Below, in pieces: positions 1-9,187 of a stretch of DNA of 64,000 nt. This stretch comes from Sphingobacteriales bacterium (GTDB lineage Bacteria; Bacteroidota; Bacteroidia; Chitinophagales; JADIYW01). Where the stretch lies: contig CP064984.1 in assembly GCA_016699615.1 (NCBI GenBank), positions 1,701,001-1,765,000 on the forward strand, given 5' to 3'. A program made the position numbers and the translations under genes. The notes under the pieces are model-generated. The model saw only the letters and a list, made by a program, of their open reading frames with translations. It was not told the DNA's origin and did no database searches. How positions within the stretch are numbered: position 1 is the first letter of the stretch; each line of letters starts with the position of its first letter.

Positions 1-783
1 AAATTGAATACCATCTGAATCAAAAGAATTTGAAAAGTGTTTTTGTTCAATGCTAGGAACATCAATTGTACAATTTCCATTTCCAATACTAAATGCAAAT
101 TGCACTGAGTCTGCAATTCTATGCAAATTATCTTCTGAGCTATCTGCTGTTAATCTATCTATAATTGTATATGTATTTTGTGTTGCATCTAAAGTATCAA
201 TATCATCAATAGATACAACATCATTGTTGATGTATAGCCTTTGTATTCTTTCAGATCTTAGGTTAGTTATTGTGTTTTGGTTGATGTTTTTTATTGGCGC
301 AAGTATCTGTATTTTTTGTTCAGATGGCAATGTTTTTATATAATTAATAACATCATCTACATCATGTTTTATAACTTCATTGCCTGTGATAGGTGAGTAG
401 GTTCTTCCAATTTTTGCATACAATAGTTTTAGGTAATCATATATTTCTGTAAGTGTGCCTACAGTACTTCTAGTTGTGCCTGTTGTTGTTTTTTGTTCAA
501 TAGCAATTGCTGGTGATAAGCCTTTGATGTAGTCTACATCTGGCTTGTCCATACGCGCCATAAATTGTCTAGCATAAGAAGATAATGACTCAACATATCT
601 TCTTTGACCTTCTGCATAGATAGTATCGATAGTTAGAGACGATTTACCACTTCCGCTCACACCTGTAATTACAATTAATTTGTTTCTTGGAATTTCAACA
701 TCTATATTTTTGAGGTTGTGCATGCGTGCACCTTTTACAATTATGCGCTGCAATTCATTAGGTTTAGTTAATTTTTGTTGCAT
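1..783 (-). CDS. uvrA: UvrA, excinuclease ABC subunit A (N-terminal 261 residues, runs off window)
   Basis: Damage-recognition ATPase of nucleotide excision repair, acting with UvrB and UvrC in the cytoplasm. The minus-strand frame opens at an ATG at 781-783 and stays open to base 1, so only the N-terminus is present. It shows the UvrA opening (ARMHNLKNIDVEIPR), a Walker A motif GVSGSGKSS at residues 41-49, and the conserved stretches YAEGQRRYVESLSSYARQF and DYIKGLSPAIAIEQK that lead into the UvrB-interaction and signature regions. A full UvrA is about 940 residues, so most of the gene lies left of the window. No Shine-Dalgarno sequence is visible before the start. Identification is secure. 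Confidence 0.96.
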   Translation of the reverse strand, partial: MQQKLTKPNELQRIIVKGARMHNLKNIDVEIPRNKLIVITGVSGSGKSSLTIDTIYAEGQRRYVESLSSYARQFMARMDKPDVDYIKGLSPAIAIEQKTTTGTTRSTVGTLTEIYDYLKLLYAKIGRTYSPITGNEVIKHDVDDVINYIKTLPSEQKIQILAPIKNINQNTITNLRSERIQRLYINNDVVSIDDIDTLDATQNTYTIIDRLTADSSEDNLHRIADSVQFAFSIGNGNCTIDVPSIEQKHFSNSFDSDGIQF

Positions 784-923
784 CTTGTGCAATTTAATAA
801 TTATTTAGGTTAATGAATGTTAAACAATTTACAACTATAAAATAGATTTAATAAAATTGGAAAATAAAAAAATATACAATATCGAAAAGAACTTTTACAT
901 AATCAGATTTAAATTAAAACATT

Positions 924-1505
924 ATGAAAGAAGTATCTTTTTCAGACGAGCAACTCATACAGCTATACGTTCTTGGCAATAAAAATGCAATAAGTATTTT
1001 ATATAATAGATACTCTAAAAAAGTAATATTGTATATATATTTTAAGATAAGAGATAGACAACAAGCGGAAGATATTTTTCATGAATCATTTATTAAAATG
1101 GTTAAATATATTGATGAAGGAAAATATATTAATAATGGAAAGATGTATAATTTATTAATTAGAATTTCGAGAAATACATGTATTGACTACATTAGGTCTA
1201 AAAATATCAAACCAATAATTGTAGATATAGAAGTTGCCAAAGGATTAAAGTATGAAATTAATGATATAAATATTTCAGAGATAAACAGAAATGAAATATT
1301 TGTTGAAAGAGTAATTAGGTTATTAGATTTGTTGCCAAAAGATGAAAGAGAAATTGTAATTCTAAAGCATTACGCAGGACTTACATTTAAAGAAATAGCA
1401 GACACATTAGATATGAATATCAATACTGCATTAAGCAGAATGAGAAGCGCCTTGAAAAGATTAAAATATCATGCAGAACAACGTGGACTAGAACCTCCGA
1501 AATAA
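924..1505 (+). CDS. RNA polymerase sigma factor, ECF (sigma-70 family)
   Basis: Alternative sigma factor of 193 residues that would direct RNA polymerase to a specific promoter set. Residues about 8-75 form region 2 (LIQLYVLGNKNAISILYNRY, then QQAEDIFHESFIKM). Residues about 130-185 form region 4 with a helix-turn-helix (LPKDEREIVILKHYAGLTF, then EIADTLDMNINTALSRMRSA). Region 3 is absent, as in ECF factors. No anti-sigma gene follows: the next gene is the convergent pyrophosphatase, so this factor is an orphan or has its partner elsewhere. An efficient hairpin terminator follows the stop. The regulon cannot be inferred from the sequence. Confidence 0.93.
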   Translation: MKEVSFSDEQLIQLYVLGNKNAISILYNRYSKKVILYIYFKIRDRQQAEDIFHESFIKMVKYIDEGKYINNGKMYNLLIRISRNTCIDYIRSKNIKPIIVDIEVAKGLKYEINDINISEINRNEIFVERVIRLLDLLPKDEREIVILKHYAGLTFKEIADTLDMNINTALSRMRSALKRLKYHAEQRGLEPPK

Positions 1506-1509
1506 AATA

Positions 1510-1542
1510 AAAAAAGGATAGCATTAAGCTATCCTTTTTTTT
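1510..1542. terminator. Bidirectional rho-independent terminator
   Basis: GGATAGC (1516-1522), a five-base loop, then GCTATCC (1528-1534), flanked by an A-run on the left and a T-run on the right. The A/T flanks extend the stem and give a U-tract on both strands, so it can end both the sigma-factor mRNA and the convergent pyrophosphatase mRNA. Confidence 0.9.
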
Positions 1543-1561
1543 AATATAAAGTAGTAAAGTA

Positions 1562-4273
1562 TTACTTAGCTTTTACTCTTACAGAAACACGTCTGTTTTG
1601 TGCTCTTCCTTCTGGTGTTGCATTGTCTGCCACTGGATGTTTATCTCCATATCCTTCAGCACTTTCGAATTGAGTGTTGTTGCCACCTAATTCTACTATT
1701 TTAGCTAATACAATTTCAGCTCTTTTTTGTGATAATTCTAAGTTTTTATTTGCATCACCTGTGTTGTCTGTATAGCCACCAATTTTGAACACTGATGCAG
1801 GAAATGCTTTAGAAATTGCTATTAAATTTTTTAATTGTACCATAGATTCTTCAAGAATTTCAGAGCTACCTGTTTTAAATTTTACATTTGTAAAATCAAA
1901 CCAATTGCCTTTTTCCTCATCTATTTTTGCATTTGCATCTGATAAGAATGCTATTAAGTTAGCTTCAGTTGCGCTTTCTCCAGCTTCAATCGTTGTTTGA
2001 TTTGGTAAGTTAAATGCTTTTGATGCACCACTGTTAAAAATCCACTCATCAGCAGTAGCATCATAAGTACCTAAATTCATGTTTTTAGATTTGCAACATG
2101 CCTCATCTTTCTTTTCTTCAGTATAAGTTGTTTGTTTTTTACAACATGCATCTTTATCTCCATTAACATTTAATAATCCACCAATAGTTAAATACGGAGC
2201 AATAACTAAAGAAACGATAGACATTAATTTGATTAAGATATTCATAGATGGTCCTGATGTATCTTTAAATGGATCACCAACAGTATCACCAGTTACCGCA
2301 GCTTTATGTGGCTCTGATTTTTTGTAGAATGTTTCACCATTAATATCTACACCTTTCTCAAATGATTTTTTTGCGTTATCCCAAGCACCACCTGCGTTTG
2401 ATTGAAACATACCCATTAAAACACCAGAAACTGTAACACCAGCTAATACACCACCTAATACTTCTGGACCAAATAAGAACCCAATAACAATTGGTGTAAT
2501 TAATGCGATAGCACCTGGCAACATCATCTCACGAATAGATGCTTCTGTAGAAATAGCTACGCATTTTTCATATTCTGGTTTAGCTTTGTATTCCATAATA
2601 CCTGGAATTTCACGGAACTGGCGACGAACTTCATTCACCATATCCATTGCTGCACGACCTACTGCTGAAATTGCTAATGCTGAGAAAATAAATGGAATCA
2701 TACCACCAATAAACAAACCAGCTAAAACTGGCGCTTTGTAAATATCGATAGCTGAAATGCCAGATACACCAACGAAAGCAGCAAATAATGCTAACGATGT
2801 TAATGCAGCAGAAGCAATAGCAAAACCTTTTCCTGTAGCCGCTGTAGTATTACCTACTGCATCTAAGATATCTGTTCTTCCACGTACTTCTTCTGGTAAT
2901 TGACTCATTTCTGCGATACCACCTGCGTTGTCTGCTATTGGACCAAATGCATCAATTGCTAATTGCATAGCTGTAGTTGCCATCATACCAGCTGCAGCAA
3001 TAGCCACACCATATAAACCAGCACACAAATATGAACCAAAAATACCAGCTGCTAATACGATGATTGGCAATACTGTAGATTCCATTCCAATTGCTAAACC
3101 ACCAATAATGTTAGTAGCATGACCAGTTGAAGATTGACGAACAATTGATAAAACTGGACGTTTGCCCATTGCTGTATAGTATTCTGTAATGATTGACATT
3201 AACGCACCTACTACTAAACCAACCATGATTGCACCAAATACACCCATTGATGTGAATGCGAAACCACGTAATTCCATAGTTTCTGGTAAAATATATTTTA
3301 CTAAGAAGAAAGAAGCAATACCTGTTAATACGATAGAACCCCAGTTTCCTAAATTTAAAGCACCTTGTACGTCACCATTATCATCTTTAACAGAAACAAA
3401 GAAAGTTCCTATCCAAGAGAAGATAATACCTACACCAGCAATTACCATTGGCAATAAGATTGGAGCCATACCACCAAAATTATCTACAGATTTTGTTTCT
3501 TGACCAAGTACCATTGTTGCTAATACAGTAGCTACATAAGAACCAAATAAGTCTGCGCCCATACCAGCAACGTCACCAACGTTGTCACCTACGTTATCTG
3601 CAATAGTAGCTGGATTTCTAACATCATCTTCAGGAATACCTGCTTCTACTTTACCTACTAAGTCAGCACCAACGTCAGCAGCTTTAGTATAAATACCACC
3701 ACCAACACGAGCAAATAAAGCGATAGACTCAGCTCCTAAAGAGAAACCTGTTAATACTTCGATTGCTCTTTTTACATTAATTGGGTCAGCTGCGCCATTA
3801 AATATTACATAAAAAGCAATAAACAAGCCACCTAAGCCAAATACTGCTAAACCTGCAACGCCTAAGCCCATTACTGTACCGCCAGTAAAAGATACTTTTA
3901 ATGCTTGTGCTAAGCTAGTACGTGCTGCTTGTGTTGTACGTACGTTAGCTAAAGTTGCTACTTTCATACCTACATAACCAGCAAATGCTGAGAAAACTGC
4001 ACCAATAATAAATGCTACTGCAATTATTGGAGAAGATTCTTCGCCACCTTTCCAGCCTAAGAATGCTAATAAGATTGCAGCGATAATTCCGAAATAAGTT
4101 AAGATTTTCTATTCTGCTTTTAAGAATGCAATTGCACCATTAGCAATGTATCCTGCTAATTCCTGCATGTTAGCATCACCAGCATCTTGTTTTTTTACCC
4201 AAGCATACTTGATTGCAGTAATTACTAATCCGAAAATTCCTAAGAAAGGAATGACATAAAATAAACTATTCAT
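1562..4273 (-). CDS. hppA: Membrane pyrophosphatase (K+-dependent type) with C-terminal OmpA-like domain; in-frame TAG at codon 55
   Basis: Integral membrane pump coupling pyrophosphate hydrolysis to H+ or Na+ export. The natural start is the ATG at 4271-4273, giving a frame of 903 codons interrupted by TAG at 4109-4111 (codon 55, context FLKAE-stop-KILTYF); homologues usually carry Trp or Tyr there. An open stretch of 801 codons remains from 3967, but it would lack the first two membrane helices. Catalytic motifs are intact: DVGADLVGKVEAGIPEDD, DNVGDNVGD near residue 225, DNAGGIAEMS, SNAGGAWDNAKK and TGDTVGDPFKDTSGPS. GNTTAATGKG (about residues 474-483) has Ala and Gly where K+-independent enzymes have Lys and Thr, so the K+-dependent class is predicted. 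After the last helix comes a linker with two Cys-Cys pairs (about 708-730), then an OmpA-type peptidoglycan-binding domain (about 788-903; GGYTDNTGD and NRRVSVRV). Na+ versus H+ specificity is undecided. Confidence 0.93.
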
Positions 4274-4303
4274 TTGTATAAAATTTTGATTTATAAAGCG
4301 GTG

Positions 4304-4311
4304 CGAAATTA
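4304..4311 (-). promoter_or_regulatory. Candidate -7 promoter element of hppA
   Basis: Minus-strand TAATTTCG, one mismatch from the Bacteroidota -7 consensus TAnnTTTG, 30 bases before the ATG at 4273. No clear -33 TTTG was seen at the expected distance, so support is moderate. Confidence 0.4.
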
Positions 4312-4442
4312 CAACAATATTTTTGATTATTTAACTTTTTGAGTTATCTTTTGCTTAAATTCAATTCTGCTCATATTCAATAAATTGTGTATAAATCAGT
4401 ATTTTGTTTATTATTAATCTGTGCTGGATAAAAAAAAATGCT

Positions 4443-4450
4443 TAATTTCG
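4443..4450 (+). promoter_or_regulatory. Candidate -7 promoter element of dnaN
   Basis: TAATTTCG, one mismatch from TAnnTTTG, ends 19 bases before the dnaN ATG at 4470. It is the same variant sequence as the divergent hppA element. Confidence 0.4.
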
Positions 4451-4469
4451 CTTAAAATTTAGCTATATT

Positions 4470-5588
4470 ATGAGATTTATTGTTTCGTCTGCTCAGTTGT
4501 TAAAAAATTTACAGAAAATTAGTGGTGTGATTAGTTCGAATACTGTGTTGCCTATTCTTGAAGATTTTTTATTTGACATAAAAAATGGAAAACTATTGGC
4601 AACTGCTACAGATTTGGATACTACTATGAGCGTTGAAATGGAGGTTGATGCTAAAGAAAACTTTAAAATAGCCATTCCAGCAAAGATATTATTAGACAGT
4701 TTAAAGGCATTGCCAGAGCAACCAATTACTATTGCTATAGATGAGCAAACAAATGCTATTGAGATGACTACTGATAATGGTAAATACAAATTATCAGGTG
4801 AAAATAGTTCTGATTTTCCTAAAGAACCAGTGGCTGATGATACTGAACAAATTATAGTTACATCTAGTGTGTTGAGTAATGGTATTCAAAAAACATTGTT
4901 TGCTGTAAGTAGTGATGAGCTTAGAATTGCTATGACTGGTGTTTATTTTCAGTTAGATGAAAATGGAATGATATTAGTTGCTACTGATGCTCATAAATTA
5001 GTTAAGTATAGTAGAAGTGATATTAAAGCTGCCAATGCGAGCACGTTTATTGTGCCTAAAAAAGCATTAAACTTATTAAAATCTATCTTATCTAATAATG
5101 AAACTGAGGTTAATATTCAATATAATAAATCCAATGCATTCTTTAGTTTTGAGAATATTAAATTGATTTGTAGATTGATTGATGCAAAATATCCTGACTA
5201 CAATGCAGTTATTCCGAAGGATAATCCAAATTTATTATCTTTAAATAAAGATGACTTGCATGCGTCATTAAAAAGAACATCTATTTTCTCTAATAAAACA
5301 ACACATCAAGTTGTATTAAAATTGGCTGGCTCAGAAATGAGTGTTTCTGCACAGGATTTAGATTTCTCGAACGAAGCATCTGAAAAATTGGTGTGTGAAT
5401 ATCATGGAAATCCTATGGAAATTGGTTTTAATGCTAAGTTTTTAATTGAAATGTTGGCTACATTAGATATTCAAGATATTGTAATTGAATTGTCTACACC
5501 AAATCGTGCTGGAATTATAAAACCAATGGATAAAACTGAAAACGAAGATTTATTGATGTTGGTAATGCCAGTAATGATAAATAATTAA
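4470..5588 (+). CDS. dnaN: DNA polymerase III subunit beta (sliding clamp)
   Basis: Ring-shaped processivity clamp that tethers the replicative polymerase to DNA and is a docking site for repair proteins such as MutS-type and ligase partners. The 372 residues match the usual length. The three clamp folds can be followed: domain 1 begins MRFIVSSAQLLKNLQKISGV and contains SNTVLPILEDFLF and ATDLDTTMSVEMEV; the middle has FAVSSDELRIAMTGVYF and LVATDAHKLVKY; the end has KFLIEMLATLD and the terminal LVMPVMINN, corresponding to the conserved P-M-R/V ending. The gene is not next to dnaA here. It is transcribed alone, divergent from hppA and convergent with the SPOR-like gene four bases away. Confidence 0.97.
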   Translation: MRFIVSSAQLLKNLQKISGVISSNTVLPILEDFLFDIKNGKLLATATDLDTTMSVEMEVDAKENFKIAIPAKILLDSLKALPEQPITIAIDEQTNAIEMTTDNGKYKLSGENSSDFPKEPVADDTEQIIVTSSVLSNGIQKTLFAVSSDELRIAMTGVYFQLDENGMILVATDAHKLVKYSRSDIKAANASTFIVPKKALNLLKSILSNNETEVNIQYNKSNAFFSFENIKLICRLIDAKYPDYNAVIPKDNPNLLSLNKDDLHASLKRTSIFSNKTTHQVVLKLAGSEMSVSAQDLDFSNEASEKLVCEYHGNPMEIGFNAKFLIEMLATLDIQDIVIELSTPNRAGIIKPMDKTENEDLLMLVMPVMINN

Positions 5589-5592
5589 TCGT

Positions 5593-6006
5593 TTACTTAC
5601 CTGGAGCTTTCCCTTGATTTTCTTCAATCACAAAGCTTGATTGAAAGTGAGGCTTTACTTGTTTTAAGAAATTCTGCGCTTCTTTCGTATTTGCAAATTC
5701 TCCAGCTCTAAGCTTGAAATTTGGTGCTTGATAGCTTACAAATGTTGGTATGCCTGGAAATTTCTTAGAAAATTCTGCTTTTGCATTGAATACAGCATCT
5801 CTGTTGGTAGCTTGAAATACATGTACTCTGATGCTTTTGTCTATTTCTTTCTTTTTATAAGTATATATTTTCTCTAATACATCAATTCTTGGATCTTTAA
5901 AGAATAGAATACTTCCATTTTGGCTAGTACTATCATTTTTAGTGTCTGAAAAAGCAAACTTAAATGCAAGTGTGAAGATTATAGTAAATAGGAATATATT
6001 TTTCAT
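5593..6006 (-). CDS. Exported SPOR-like domain protein
   Basis: A small protein of 137 residues with an N-terminal signal peptide (about residues 1-20, ending FAFSDT). The C-terminal half (about residues 55-130) resembles a SPOR domain: RVHVFQATNRDAVFNAKAEF, then PTFVSYQAPNFKLRAGEF and KEAQNFLKQVKPHFQSSFV. SPOR domains bind peptidoglycan stripped of stem peptides at division sites, so a periplasmic cell-wall role is plausible. It stands alone between dnaN (convergent) and mutS2. A TATCTTTG promoter element lies seven bases before the ATG, implying a very short leader. Family membership is inferred from motif pattern and length. Confidence 0.75.
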   Translation of the reverse strand: MKNIFLFTIIFTLAFKFAFSDTKNDSTSQNGSILFFKDPRIDVLEKIYTYKKKEIDKSIRVHVFQATNRDAVFNAKAEFSKKFPGIPTFVSYQAPNFKLRAGEFANTKEAQNFLKQVKPHFQSSFVIEENQGKAPGK

Positions 6007-6013
6007 TATGGTA

Positions 6014-6021
6014 CAAAGATA
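6014..6021 (-). promoter_or_regulatory. -7 promoter element TATCTTTG before the SPOR-like gene
   Basis: Minus-strand TATCTTTG matches TAnnTTTG exactly and ends seven bases before the ATG at 6006. Transcription would start at or next to the start codon. Confidence 0.6.
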
Positions 6022-6099
6022 ATTATTTTGGAAATAAATTTAAGTTGATGTTGTGTAATGTATTTTTTATAATAAGAATATCAAATTATGCGCCAAAAG

Positions 6100-8469
6100 T
6101 TAATTTAACTCGACAATAGTGATACCATTTCCACCAAACTCTTCCTTTTCAAAATAATATTTTTTAGTGTATGGATATTTTTTAGGAATTCTCGCATAAT
6201 TTCTAAGTGCGCCAGTGCCACGTCCGTGCAAAATTCTTACTTGATGTAAATTATATATCATGGCTTTGTCGAAGAAGTTTTCTAGAGTTTGCAATGCTTC
6301 TTCTACTAAAAGACCACGAATATCTAAAGTATTCTCAAATGAAGATTTTTCGATGATAGTTTTGCTGTTTCTTTCTATTTTATAAACTTTCTTTTCCTGT
6401 TCAGTACTATGGTTTTCAAGTTGGTGTAGTGGAACAGTTGTTCTAATATTTCCAAATGCAACAGTTGCTTTCTTATTGCTAATAGCTAATACTTCGCCAG
6501 TTTCGCTGCCATTTATCATGGTGACTTTGCTGCCAATATTTATGGAATTGTTTAAAACTTGTTTCTTTTCTTTCTCAATAATTTTTTGTTCTATCTGTTC
6601 TCTTTGTTCGTCAATATTTTTTCTAATTTTTATAAAATCTTCTTTCTTGCTTTGGCTTTCTTTCCAAAGACGCATTTCGTTTTCTAATTTTCTACTTTGC
6701 TCATTATAAAATTGCAGTAGTTTTTCTTCATAAGATTTTTGTAATTGCTTCTTATTCTTTTCTAATTCTTTTTTGAGCTTTTCATAATCTTGAACAATAT
6801 TGCTGAGTTGACTTTCTTTCTGCTGCACATTTTTTCTCAAACCTTTGATGTAGTGTTTTTCAATTTGCACATCATTCAATGTTTGGTCTAATGCTTTTTG
6901 GTTTTCTCCTGTTTTTTGTTGTGCAAGTGTAATTACAGCTTTGGGTAATCCAACTTTTTCTGCAATTTCAAAGGTAAATGAGCTGCCTGGTTGTCCAATT
7001 TGTAATTCATATTTTGGACTCAATTTTTGTTTGTCAAATGCCATTGCTGCACTTTGCATACCTTTTGTTTGTGCTGCATAGATTTTTAAATTGTTGTAAT
7101 GTGTAGTAACAATGCCTAATACTAATTTCTCATGCAAAAAGCTAAGTATTGCTTCAGCCATTGCGCCACCTAATGTTGGATCTGTTCCTACACCAATTTC
7201 ATCTATCAGAATAAGCGAATTTGCATCAGCATTTTCAAGTAAATATTTCATTTTCAAAAGATGTGCAGAGTAAGTACTTACATCATTTTCTATAGATTGT
7301 TCATCACCAATATCAATAAAAATATTTTTGAAAGTAGACATCATCGAGCCTTCTTCAACTGGTACAAGCATGCCAAATTGTAGCATACATTGTATTAATC
7401 CAACAGATTTTAAAACTACAGATTTTCCGCCAGCATTTGGTCCACTGATAACCAAAATTCTGTTGTTTGTATCAAGATGCAAAGTGTTGCAAACAATTCT
7501 TTGGTTGTTTTTTCGTAGATGCTTTTCTAGTAAAATATTCCTAAAATCTTTTAGATAGATTATTTTTTCTTTTGATAAAATTGGCTGAGTGCAATTGTGT
7601 TCAATAGCAAAATATGCTTTAGCTTGCCACGTGTCAAATCTTGTCAGGAACTGTTGTATAGATTTAATTTCATTTTGATATGGCCTAACTGAATTGGCTA
7701 ATGAAATTAATATTTTTTCTATTTCTCTTTTTTCTTCAATAAGTAATGATGTAAGTTCATTGTTGAGTAATATAGTTTCTTCTGGTTCTATAAATGTGAT
7801 ATTGCCATTTGAAGATTCATCAACAATAATTCCTCTAACTGTGCGTTTGTATTCACTCAATACAGAAAGTACTTTTCTATTATTTCTTATAGATTCTTCT
7901 GTTTCGTGTAGATAGTTTTTTTGTTTATAATTTTGAACTATTCTTTTGAATGACGCATAAATTTGTTGTTGAACAATTGCTTGTTGCTTCTTTATTTCTT
8001 GAAGTGTTTTAGATACTTTCTCATTGATAATTTCCTGTTCAATAAGAATTGTATGTTGTATCTTTTGTATAACATCTTCTGGAATATTGATGGCTTTTAC
8101 TATATCAACTAAATCTAAAAAGTTATCAGTATCAGATTTTAGAAATGATTTTTTTATTGTTGATGCAGTTTTTAGATTGTGATAGAGTTGGATGAAGTCT
8201 TCAATCTGAATGAAATAATTTTCTATATTAAGCTTATCTAAAAATAGTAATTGATTAAATCCATGATTTGGAAAAGAATGCCCACTTTCTATCCAACTTT
8301 TTAATTGATGGACAATATTTATTTCTTTTTGTAATAAATCATAATCAGAAATAAAATTTTGATGTTCGATATAATTTTGTCCTAAACTGCCAAGGCATTT
8401 GTTTTTTACCAATTGTTTGATTTGGTAAAAGTTTAATTTATCTAAAGTATTTTCAGAAAATAGTTGCAT
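6100..8469 (-). CDS. mutS2: MutS2 family endonuclease / ribosome-rescue ATPase
   Basis: MutS paralogue with a C-terminal Smr nuclease domain, known for suppressing homologous recombination and, in Firmicutes, for splitting collided ribosomes. I choose the ATG at 8467-8469 (789 residues) over an upstream TTG at 8478 because a TATTTTTG promoter element overlaps that TTG. The ATPase is intact: Walker A GPNAGGKS near residue 343, Walker B LILIDEIGVGTDP, and TTHYNNLK. A long Lys/Glu-rich coiled coil follows (about 510-640). The Smr domain occupies about 715-789 (LDIRGLLVEEAL, then HGRGTGALRNY). The end KKYPYTKKYYFEKEEFGGNG is typical. It is a single gene on its own promoter. Confidence 0.95.
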   Translation of the reverse strand: MQLFSENTLDKLNFYQIKQLVKNKCLGSLGQNYIEHQNFISDYDLLQKEINIVHQLKSWIESGHSFPNHGFNQLLFLDKLNIENYFIQIEDFIQLYHNLKTASTIKKSFLKSDTDNFLDLVDIVKAINIPEDVIQKIQHTILIEQEIINEKVSKTLQEIKKQQAIVQQQIYASFKRIVQNYKQKNYLHETEESIRNNRKVLSVLSEYKRTVRGIIVDESSNGNITFIEPEETILLNNELTSLLIEEKREIEKILISLANSVRPYQNEIKSIQQFLTRFDTWQAKAYFAIEHNCTQPILSKEKIIYLKDFRNILLEKHLRKNNQRIVCNTLHLDTNNRILVISGPNAGGKSVVLKSVGLIQCMLQFGMLVPVEEGSMMSTFKNIFIDIGDEQSIENDVSTYSAHLLKMKYLLENADANSLILIDEIGVGTDPTLGGAMAEAILSFLHEKLVLGIVTTHYNNLKIYAAQTKGMQSAAMAFDKQKLSPKYELQIGQPGSSFTFEIAEKVGLPKAVITLAQQKTGENQKALDQTLNDVQIEKHYIKGLRKNVQQKESQLSNIVQDYEKLKKELEKNKKQLQKSYEEKLLQFYNEQSRKLENEMRLWKESQSKKEDFIKIRKNIDEQREQIEQKIIEKEKKQVLNNSINIGSKVTMINGSETGEVLAISNKKATVAFGNIRTTVPLHQLENHSTEQEKKVYKIERNSKTIIEKSSFENTLDIRGLLVEEALQTLENFFDKAMIYNLHQVRILHGRGTGALRNYARIPKKYPYTKKYYFEKEEFGGNGITIVELN

Positions 8470-8475
8470 TGCACA

Positions 8476-8483
8476 CAAAAATA
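8476..8483 (-). promoter_or_regulatory. -7 promoter element TATTTTTG before mutS2
   Basis: Minus-strand TATTTTTG fits TAnnTTTG and ends six bases before the ATG at 8469. It overlaps the alternative upstream TTG, which argues against that start. Confidence 0.55.
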
Positions 8484-8492
8484 CAAAATATT

Positions 8493-9182
8493 TTAGGCTA
8501 TGTCTTCAAGTTTATTTCTTTGTAATATATGCTTCTGACAACCAATGGATAAGAACATCAAAGAAAATATCAATAGATATACAATTATTTTTTGTGCAAC
8601 AGTTTGAAGGTAAGTATTTTTATCTGCTGTTGGTCCAAAGAATAAAATAAAAATATAGATTAATAGTGCCACGCTTACAGACAACATAAATATGGCATAT
8701 TTGTTTTTTAGTATTTTATCTTTATAAACTAGATAACTCATGCAAGTACACATTGGCAACATCATCAAAAAACATAATTTAGATGTTACACCATGCCAAA
8801 GATTAAGTTTATCATATGGAGTGAGTACTACACCACATAGCAGTAGTGCGAACAAGATTGCACAAACTTTTGTTGCTCTTTTTGTTCCTTGATATTTATT
8901 TGGTACAACATCTTTAAGAAATTGAAATACAAAAATTACAACTACAAGAGCCAAGGTAAACATAGCAATAGCAAATAATATAAGTGATGCAAACTTATAT
9001 TCTCCTAAAAATGTCTTATATCTTCCTAAATCACTAAAGAAATTTGTTAGAAAAGAATAGTGATTGGTATAGTGGTCATTTGTAGTTCCGCCAGGATACA
9101 CCAACATTGCTATTGCTGTAAGTACAACAAAATTAACAGTACCAAAAAAAAGTAATTGGTAAGCGTTGGTCTTTTTTAGCAC
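8493..9182 (-). CDS. Multi-pass membrane protein, DUF998-like
   Basis: A 229-residue protein with about six hydrophobic helices (roughly residues 10-30, 62-88, 104-122, 132-152, 162-184 and 198-218). The extracellular loop after helix 1 carries YPGGT and NHYSFLTNFFSDLGR, which resembles the DUF998 group of membrane proteins; no enzymatic residue pattern is evident. It lies five bases upstream of nothing obvious functionally: floA precedes it on the same strand with a five-base gap (9183-9187 between the two), so nfeD, floA and this gene could be co-transcribed. Its function is unknown, and the family assignment is a resemblance from memory. Confidence 0.65.
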   Translation of the reverse strand: MLKKTNAYQLLFFGTVNFVVLTAIAMLVYPGGTTNDHYTNHYSFLTNFFSDLGRYKTFLGEYKFASLILFAIAMFTLALVVVIFVFQFLKDVVPNKYQGTKRATKVCAILFALLLCGVVLTPYDKLNLWHGVTSKLCFLMMLPMCTCMSYLVYKDKILKNKYAIFMLSVSVALLIYIFILFFGPTADKNTYLQTVAQKIIVYLLIFSLMFLSIGCQKHILQRNKLEDIA

Positions 9183-9187
9183 AGCTA

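Noticed and set aside
8470..8478. TTG start of mutS2 at 8478
   Set aside because: The TTG is part of an exact TATTTTTG promoter element; the ATG at 8469 gives the normal N-terminus.
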